NCBI GenBank assembly: GCA_964444625.1 | Contig: CAYUHZ010000033.1 | Span: forward strand, 1-10,362 | Direction of reading: 5' to 3' | DNA length: 10,362 nucleotides | Source of the DNA: CAYUHZ01 sp964444625 | GTDB taxonomy: Bacteria; Patescibacteriota; Patescibacteriia; Patescibacteriales; GWC2-42-12 | Shown: positions 7,079 to 10,362 of the stretch, piece after piece | How the letters are laid out: every line of letters starts with the position of its first letter | Numbering within the stretch: the first letter of the stretch is position 1 | Translations under genes and position numbers: made by a program | The notes under the pieces: model-generated | Seen by the model: only the letters and a program-made list of their open reading frames with translations | The model's database searches: none | Told to the model about the DNA's origin: nothing

Positions 7079-8137
7079 TTAGTACCTGGCAGTGCAAACG
7101 TAGGTCAGTGTGCTGGTGTAGTCGCCTGCTTCTTGCAAAGCAGAAATTCTCACCCGATAAGCTACGAAGTTGACACCCTCGCCCAGTGAATTGGCAGGAC
7201 CATTATTGACAGCGACTTCCAAAGGATTAGAACCGGCTAATCCGGCAAATTTACCGCCGGAATAATCTATGGCCATATCTCCTCCTGCTCCAGTTGTGTC
7301 ATTACTGGTGAGTCCCATGTGGCCATAAGTATCAGGCTGGTCAATTAAAGCGCTTGGATTTACCCAAGCCTTTGGCGTGGTAGAAGCTGCTCCAACCGGC
7401 GCGTTATCAAAACTGTTGATGACAGCTCCAGCTGAATTTTCCAACTCGCCGTCTTGGAATACAGTGATAACATAACCGTCAGTCGCATTAGTTGAAACTG
7501 ACAATTTCTGAGCGACTATGGCATCTTGGTCAACTACCAAGGTGCCGAATGGCGTGGTGGTAGCGGTAGAAGTTGCCGTGGTGGTAACTGTATTGATAGT
7601 AGTTCCTTGATCAACTCCGTCAATGGTAAAAGTCAGCCTGGGATCAACCGTGGCGCTCAAAGTTACGTCTTGAATGATATAGACCTTGATGCTGGCAGTT
7701 TCAATTACTGTTCCGCTTCCATTTTCCTTAGAGGAAATAGAAACTGTGTAACTGCCTTCATTGGTCGGGTTGGTAATACCAATTAGCGTAATTGTATATG
7801 GGGTGTTGCTTGCTGAACCCGCCGTTGAAACACATTGTCCAGTCTCGGTATTAGGGGCCGAGAAAGCATTAAATCCGGCCGGACAAGTACCAGTGGTAAC
7901 ATCACCAAAATCAGCCGCTAATACAACGTCAATATAATCGCCGGCTTCCAGGTCGATTCCAGTGGTAAAAGCAATTGTATGATTGGCCGATTGCTGTGGA
8001 TCCGAATCGCTTAAGGTATCGCTGACATTATACATTGAAGCCGCGTTGGCGAAAAGGATATTGCCATGCATTGCCAATAAACAAAAAATTAAAGTAGCAA
8101 TAACGGCGAATTTATTTCGTCTTTTTATTTTTAGCAT
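7079..8137 (-). CDS. Secreted beta-rich surface protein B (WxL-like), paralog of gene A
   Basis: 352 residues. The signal peptide ends about residue 32 (ANA|AS). An N-terminal domain opens VSDTLSDSDPQQSANHTIAF, the module shared with gene A and the dockerin protein, and has one Cys pair. The C-terminal domain begins VTLSATVDPRLTFTIDG and holds a Ser/Thr/Ala-rich strip TTTATSTATTTPFGTL (183-198), NATDGYVITVFQDGEL, VINSFDN, DTYGHMGLTSND, and ends ISALQEAGDYTSTLTYVCTARY. The terminal YTSTLTYxCT resembles the second WxL motif strand (YTGTLTWTL). WxL proteins bind the cell surface and DUF916 partners, which fits the next genes; this relationship is an inference. Three mature cysteines, the last (C348) apparently unpaired. 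It has its own promoter and terminator, so it is probably monocistronic. Bases CCCC precede the ATG, with no Shine-Dalgarno sequence. Confidence 0.87.
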   Translation of the reverse strand: MLKIKRRNKFAVIATLIFCLLAMHGNILFANAASMYNVSDTLSDSDPQQSANHTIAFTTGIDLEAGDYIDVVLAADFGDVTTGTCPAGFNAFSAPNTETGQCVSTAGSASNTPYTITLIGITNPTNEGSYTVSISSKENGSGTVIETASIKVYIIQDVTLSATVDPRLTFTIDGVDQGTTINTVTTTATSTATTTPFGTLVVDQDAIVAQKLSVSTNATDGYVITVFQDGELENSAGAVINSFDNAPVGAASTTPKAWVNPSALIDQPDTYGHMGLTSNDTTGAGGDMAIDYSGGKFAGLAGSNPLEVAVNNGPANSLGEGVNFVAYRVRISALQEAGDYTSTLTYVCTARY

Positions 8138-8164
8138 GGGGATATTTATTTTTAATTTTTCTTT

Positions 8165-8184
8165 AAAAAATAAGCTTATTTTTT
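8165..8184. repeat. 20-bp AT-rich palindrome in the gene B leader
   Basis: AAAAAATAAGCTTATTTTTT is perfectly self-complementary around AAGCTT and lies 27 bp upstream of gene B's start codon. It may form a weak mRNA hairpin or be a protein-binding site. Gene A has an AT hairpin in the same relative place (9631-9650). Confidence 0.5.
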
Positions 8185-8199
8185 ACTTACTAAATTTCG

Positions 8200-8241
8200 C
8201 AAGACTTCGACCTGTTTCTCTTAAAATGAGAAAAATCTTGC
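8200..8241 (-). promoter_or_regulatory. Structured leader element of gene B (copy 1 of a shared motif)
   Basis: Minus-strand blocks AAGATTTTTCTC and AGGTCGAAGTCTTG enclose a TTTCTC/GAGAAA hairpin; the outer ends GCAAGA/TCTTGC pair over 6 bp. The same two blocks recur ahead of gene A (9676-9739) with a different insert between them. It begins about 7 nt after the predicted transcription start. No known riboswitch family was recognised. Confidence 0.45.
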
Positions 8242-8254
8242 CCCGTCAATTTTT

Positions 8255-8263
8255 ATTATAACA
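8255..8263 (-). promoter_or_regulatory. Extended -10 promoter of gene B
   Basis: The minus-strand site is TGTTATAAT, a perfect extended -10. A consensus TTGACA lies at 8289-8294 but the 28-bp spacing is too long for a normal -35, so the extended element probably does the work. Predicted start is near 8248, giving a leader of about 110 nt. Confidence 0.6.
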
Positions 8264-8340
8264 CTTTTTACCTTTTTTTTAAACAGTCTGTCAAATTCCT
8301 TTTATTAGTATAAATCTTACTGTTTATTTTTACTAATATT

Positions 8341-8381
8341 AAAAGAAAAAAAATGCCAAAACTTGATAATAAAGTGGCATT
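8341..8381 (-). terminator. Second terminator between genes A and B
   Basis: Arms AATGCCA (8352-8358) and TGGCATT (8375-8381) form a 7-bp stem with a large, partly pairing loop. It is followed on the minus strand by T8CT4. It lies upstream of gene B's promoter and about 150 bp past gene A's stop. It insulates gene B or backs up the terminator at 8472-8506. Confidence 0.6.
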
Positions 8382-8436
8382 CAAAAAACCTTTAATATTT
8401 GCAAATTTATCATTGAAATATAAATTTTTAATTTCT

Positions 8437-8466
8437 TGTGTATAACTAAGGCTTTTTTGTGGATAA
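8437..8466 (-). other. Two DnaA-box sequences in direct repeat
   Basis: TTATACACA (8437-8445) and TTATCCACA (8458-8466), read on the minus strand, both fit the DnaA-box consensus TTATnCACA. They share orientation and are 21 bp apart start to start, two helical turns, in a very AT-rich intergenic stretch between two terminators. No dnaA or dnaN gene is seen in the window, so an origin is not claimed. Confidence 0.45.
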
Positions 8467-8471
8467 ACACC

Positions 8472-8506
8472 AAAAACAGCCCTGAAATATTTCAGAACTG
8501 CTTTTT
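8472..8506 (-). terminator. Rho-independent terminator of gene A (possibly bidirectional)
   Basis: The hairpin at 8477-8500 has arms CAGTTCTGAAAT / ATTTCAGGGCTG with two G-T wobbles. AAAAA precedes it and CTTTTT follows on the plus strand, so a T-run follows the stem in both directions. It begins about 25 bp after gene A's stop. Confidence 0.75.
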
Positions 8507-8530
8507 GACTTACTTTAAATAATTATCTAT

Positions 8531-9595
8531 TTAGTACTGCGCTGTGCAAATATAAGTTAGTGTACTATAGTAATCACCTGCTTCTTGCAAGGCAGTAATT
8601 TCAACCGTATAAGCAACATCATTCAAGCACTTGCCCGGAGTAATCTCATTGCATGGTCCGTCATGCGACATAACCTGGACCGGATCGGTGTTATTGAAGC
8701 CAACATATTTTGAACCTGTAAAATCTATGGCAGAAGGAAGGCCGGTATCATTGGTGGTCAAACCCATATGTCCATAGGTATTAGTGGCATCAAGGGTGCC
8801 GATTGGATTTAACCAGGTGGATGATACGGTTGATGAACCGGTTCCGTTCAAGGCATTATTAAAGCTATTGATATTGGAATTGCTGCCACTGGTCAATTCC
8901 TGATCTTGCCAAACTGTTACCACATATCCATCATCAGCGTTGGTGCCAACTTTCAGTCTTTGGCCGACGCTGGCTCGAATCAAAACACCTAACGTGCCAA
9001 AAGGCGTGGTGGTGGCGGTACTGGTAGCAGTCAAGTTTACACCGTTAACCGTAGTACCGGCATTCAAGCCTTCGATAATGAAGTTTAAAGTAGGATCGAC
9101 AGTAGCGCTCATCAAGACGTCTTCAATGATGAAAACCATTACCTGAACATTTTCTTTAACTGCTCCGCCATTTGCTTTGTGGTAGATCTTAAATAATTTA
9201 TAACCGGCGGTTCCCGGATTGGTAACGCCAGATACAGTTATTGTCTTGGTCCCGGCCTCTATCGCTCCCGCTGTTTCGTTCTTGCAAGTTACAACTTGTC
9301 CGAGAACTGATTTTGCCATGGCGTTTGAACAGGTCACTCCGCCCACAAGAATGTTCGTAAATCCCGCTGGAAAAACTACTTCAAAATAATCGTTGATCGG
9401 CGTGCTGGTGCTAGTCGTAAATGTTATCGTATGTGTTACATTGGTTACTCCCAAATCAGAATCGCTGATAACGTTTTTCGCGTCTTTCAACGAGACTGCG
9501 CTGGCTTTTTGTATTGGTAAAAATTGATACATTATCACCAAACAAAATATCAGGATGCCGATCAGGACTTTTTGTTGCTTTCTTTTAGTCCTCAT
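8531..9595 (-). CDS. Secreted beta-rich surface protein A (WxL-like), paralog of gene B
   Basis: 354 residues. The signal peptide ends ASA|VS at 33. The N-terminal domain has the shared module (VISDSDLG..THTITFTTS) and a Cys pair. The C-terminal domain begins VLMSATVDPTLNFIIEG and contains TATSTATTTPFGTL (about 187-201), NADDGYVVTVWQDQEL, INSFNNA, NTYGHMGLTTND, a second Cys pair (GPCNEITPGKC) and the ending ITALQEAGDYYSTLTYICTAQY. It aligns with gene B nearly end to end, closest in the C-terminal half. No sortase motif or C-terminal helix, so attachment probably needs a partner, plausibly the DUF916-like proteins. Five mature cysteines leave C350 unpaired. It has its own promoter and terminator; the strong promoter and tandem terminators suggest an abundant surface protein, possibly a coat or fibre subunit (inference). 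Confidence 0.87.
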   Translation of the reverse strand: MRTKRKQQKVLIGILIFCLVIMYQFLPIQKASAVSLKDAKNVISDSDLGVTNVTHTITFTTSTSTPINDYFEVVFPAGFTNILVGGVTCSNAMAKSVLGQVVTCKNETAGAIEAGTKTITVSGVTNPGTAGYKLFKIYHKANGGAVKENVQVMVFIIEDVLMSATVDPTLNFIIEGLNAGTTVNGVNLTATSTATTTPFGTLGVLIRASVGQRLKVGTNADDGYVVTVWQDQELTSGSNSNINSFNNALNGTGSSTVSSTWLNPIGTLDATNTYGHMGLTTNDTGLPSAIDFTGSKYVGFNNTDPVQVMSHDGPCNEITPGKCLNDVAYTVEITALQEAGDYYSTLTYICTAQY

Positions 9596-9630
9596 ATTTT
9601 TGTTTTTATTTATGATTTGATTAATTACTT

Positions 9631-9650
9631 GTTTAATTTAGTAATTAAAC
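9631..9650. repeat. AT-rich hairpin in the gene A leader
   Basis: A perfect 8-bp stem GTTTAATT/AATTAAAC with loop TAGT lies 35 bp upstream of gene A's ATG. It is the counterpart of the palindrome at 8165-8184 ahead of gene B. It might hold the ribosome-binding region or stabilise the 5' end. Confidence 0.45.
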
Positions 9651-9675
9651 ATAAGCTAGCCTACATTTAGATTGT

Positions 9676-9739
9676 CAAGAATTCGACCTTGGTTTTGCCA
9701 ATAACTTTATAGCTATTAAAGCTAAAGACAAAAATCTTA
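9676..9739 (-). promoter_or_regulatory. Structured leader element of gene A (copy 2 of a shared motif)
   Basis: Minus-strand blocks AAGATTTTTGTC and AGGTCGAATTCTTG match those ahead of gene B at 11 of 12 and 13 of 14 positions. The 37-nt insert between them includes a TTGG-CAAAA-CCAA hairpin. AAGA and TCTT can close the element. A TTGACA (9673-9678) overlaps its end, but I see no fitting -10. Confidence 0.45.
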
Positions 9740-9761
9740 GTAATTAGCGTTATTAATAAAT

Positions 9762-9794
9762 AAAAAAGCCCTTTCTGCTAATACAAAAAGCGCT
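9762..9794 (-). terminator. Terminator-like hairpin inside the gene A leader
   Basis: Minus-strand AGCGCTTTTTG ... CAGAAAGGGCT forms a 3-bp stem, one G-G mismatch, then about 7 more pairs, followed by TTTTTT. It lies about 130 nt downstream of the predicted start at 9890 and about 170 nt upstream of gene A. Either a short RNA ends here or the hairpin is an attenuator controlling read-through into gene A. Confidence 0.55.
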
Positions 9795-9897
9795 TAGATA
9801 GTATTTGATTGCTATTATTAGTGGTTTTGCGGGGATATTTGTTTTCATTTTTGGCTAATTTTTATTTTTGTTTGCACTTTTTTACAGTGATATTAAT

Positions 9898-9926
9898 ATT
9901 ATATCCTATTTTTTTCTTTTGGTCAA
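9898..9926 (-). promoter_or_regulatory. Sigma70-type promoter of gene A
   Basis: TTGACC (9921-9926) and TATAAT (9898-9903) on the minus strand are separated by exactly 17 bp. This is the best promoter match in the window. Predicted start is near 9890, giving an unusually long leader (about 295 nt). Confidence 0.75.
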
Positions 9927-9927
9927 T

Positions 9928-9948
9928 TGTCGTTTATGTCGTTTATGT
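9928..9948. repeat. Tandem 9-bp repeats abutting the gene A promoter
   Basis: TGTCGTTTA occurs twice in tandem (9928-9936, 9937-9945), and the next copy breaks off after TGT. The array ends 1 bp upstream of the -35 of gene A's promoter. Possible operator half-sites for a regulator. Confidence 0.5.
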
Positions 9949-10242
9949 TAATAACTGTAACTAATAATTAGTGGACTTAATTGTTTTATCTGCCCACTGC
10001 CCAGCCAGCTTTGTCTGCCCGAGCCGAAACGATGCCCCGATGTCACGCGCGTTTGAGCGCTGATTTTAGTCGCCTGGCGGAGATGAGTGACGTCAGATTC
10101 TTTATAATCGGCTGGAGCCGAAAAAAAATTGAAACATAAATATAAAAATAACCCTTAGACTTGCTTCGTATTTCTGGTGCTGTAATTATACGCTTTGCGC
10201 GAACCTATTTTGAGCTGGAAACCGAGTCCGACAATGGAAGCC

Positions 10243-10262
10243 GTCGCGCCTCGCGGCGCGGC
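10243..10262. repeat. GC hairpin
   Basis: A perfect stem CGCGCC (10245-10250) / GGCGCG (10255-10260) closes a TCGC loop and is extended by two more pairs, one of them a T-G wobble. The flanking minus-strand text (CGTCATTGC ... TTGCGAGCC) vaguely resembles REP-type intergenic repeats; only a copy-number search could confirm this. Confidence 0.4.
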
Positions 10263-10323
10263 TCGCAAGGAATGAAGCGGCAATGACGTCCTCCTCTGCT
10301 CCGCTACTCATCCCCGCCCTCCT

Positions 10324-10361
10324 GCGGCGGCTCCTGGACCCGCCGCCTTAGTCGGGCGGGG
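10324..10361. repeat. Competing GC hairpins at the window edge
   Basis: GCGGCGG (10324-10330) pairs with CCGCCGC (10340-10346). Alternatively CCCGCC (10339-10344) pairs with GGCGGG (10355-10360). The two stems share bases and are mutually exclusive. The element runs up to the window edge and may continue past it. Confidence 0.4.
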
Positions 10362-10362
10362 T

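Larger units (their letters stand above)
9949..10362. other. ORF-less, composition-shifted region
   Basis: No open frame of 60 codons or more exists here. Base composition changes from AT-rich (to about 9990) to GC-rich at 9991-10120, back to AT-rich at 10121-10190, then to strongly GC-rich to the end. It contains GC hairpins and a TGACGTCA palindrome (10088-10095). The longest plus-strand frame worth noting is a 35-codon ATG frame at 10032-10139, which I do not accept as a gene. It could be a structured RNA, dispersed intergenic repeats or the decayed edge of an older gene; I cannot tell which. Confidence 0.5.

Noticed and set aside
8382..8530. Chromosome origin at the DnaA-box pair
   Set aside because: Only two boxes, no dnaA/dnaN neighbours, and a strand-skew switch cannot be judged in one window where all genes point the same way.
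214..9146. Plus-strand open frames of 60-118 codons opposite the minus-strand genes
   Set aside because: They are shadows: low-complexity or basic translations without signal sequences or families, opposite genes with clear domains.
192..9595. Sortase-anchored surface proteins
   Set aside because: No LPXTG-like motif followed by a hydrophobic tail is present in genes A, B or the dockerin protein.
9673..9695. TTGACA at 9673-9678 as an internal promoter for gene A
   Set aside because: At 16-19 bp the best -10 candidates (TTATGT, TATGTT) are poor. It overlaps the shared leader motif, which explains the TTG better.
9753..9848. Minus-strand 31-codon frame in the gene A leader
   Set aside because: No Shine-Dalgarno sequence and it runs through the terminator-like hairpin. 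Kept only as a possible leader peptide in a finding.
10032..10139. Plus-strand 35-codon ATG frame (MPRCHARLSADFSRL...), extendable to a TTG at 9981
   Set aside because: Short, no ribosome-binding site or promoter, lies in the composition-shifted region and has no recognisable family. It may be a chance translation of a repeat.

Overview
The window reads like an accessory cell-surface locus of a candidate-phyla-radiation (Patescibacteria, Parcubacteria-type) bacterium. This placement is an inference from four things: recognisable CPR surface-protein families, an AT-rich genome with very tight gene packing, start codons mostly lacking a clear Shine-Dalgarno sequence, and standard stop usage with no in-frame UGA. 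Every gene that I can support lies on the minus strand, so the biological order runs from high to low coordinates.

Right end (about 9930-10362): an ORF-less stretch that turns from AT-rich to strongly GC-rich and carries GC hairpins. Then a sigma70-like promoter (9898-9926) with a roughly 295-nt leader drives gene A (8531-9595). Gene A is followed by a terminator, a pair of DnaA-box sequences, a second terminator and an extended -10 promoter driving gene B (7079-8137), which has its own terminator. A and B are paralogous secreted beta-rich proteins. They appear to be single-gene units, and both leaders share a two-block motif that can fold.

Middle (6675-7078): a terminator, a second hairpin, a perfect 34-bp palindrome and an extended -10 promoter. 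These precede a compact seven-gene unit (6650 down to beyond base 1) with spacings of 10, 5, 22, 7, -29 and 16 bp. It encodes three paralogous DUF916/WxL-interacting-like membrane-anchored proteins, a membrane-anchored FGE/C-type-lectin-fold protein without the catalytic cysteine pair, a small protein with two membrane segments and a coiled coil, a large dockerin-bearing secreted protein, and the N-terminus of another secreted protein cut by the window edge.

Working hypothesis (inference): this is a CPR version of the Firmicutes WxL/WxLIP surface system. A and B, and perhaps the dockerin protein, would be secreted beta-sandwich subunits. The DUF916-like proteins would be their membrane-anchored partners, and the FGE-like and coiled-coil proteins accessory parts. 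All three complete secreted proteins end with a lone cysteine 3-4 residues from the C-terminus, which suggests covalent cross-linking or anchoring in place of sortase motifs. No tRNA, rRNA, CRISPR array, transposase or reverse transcriptase was recognised.
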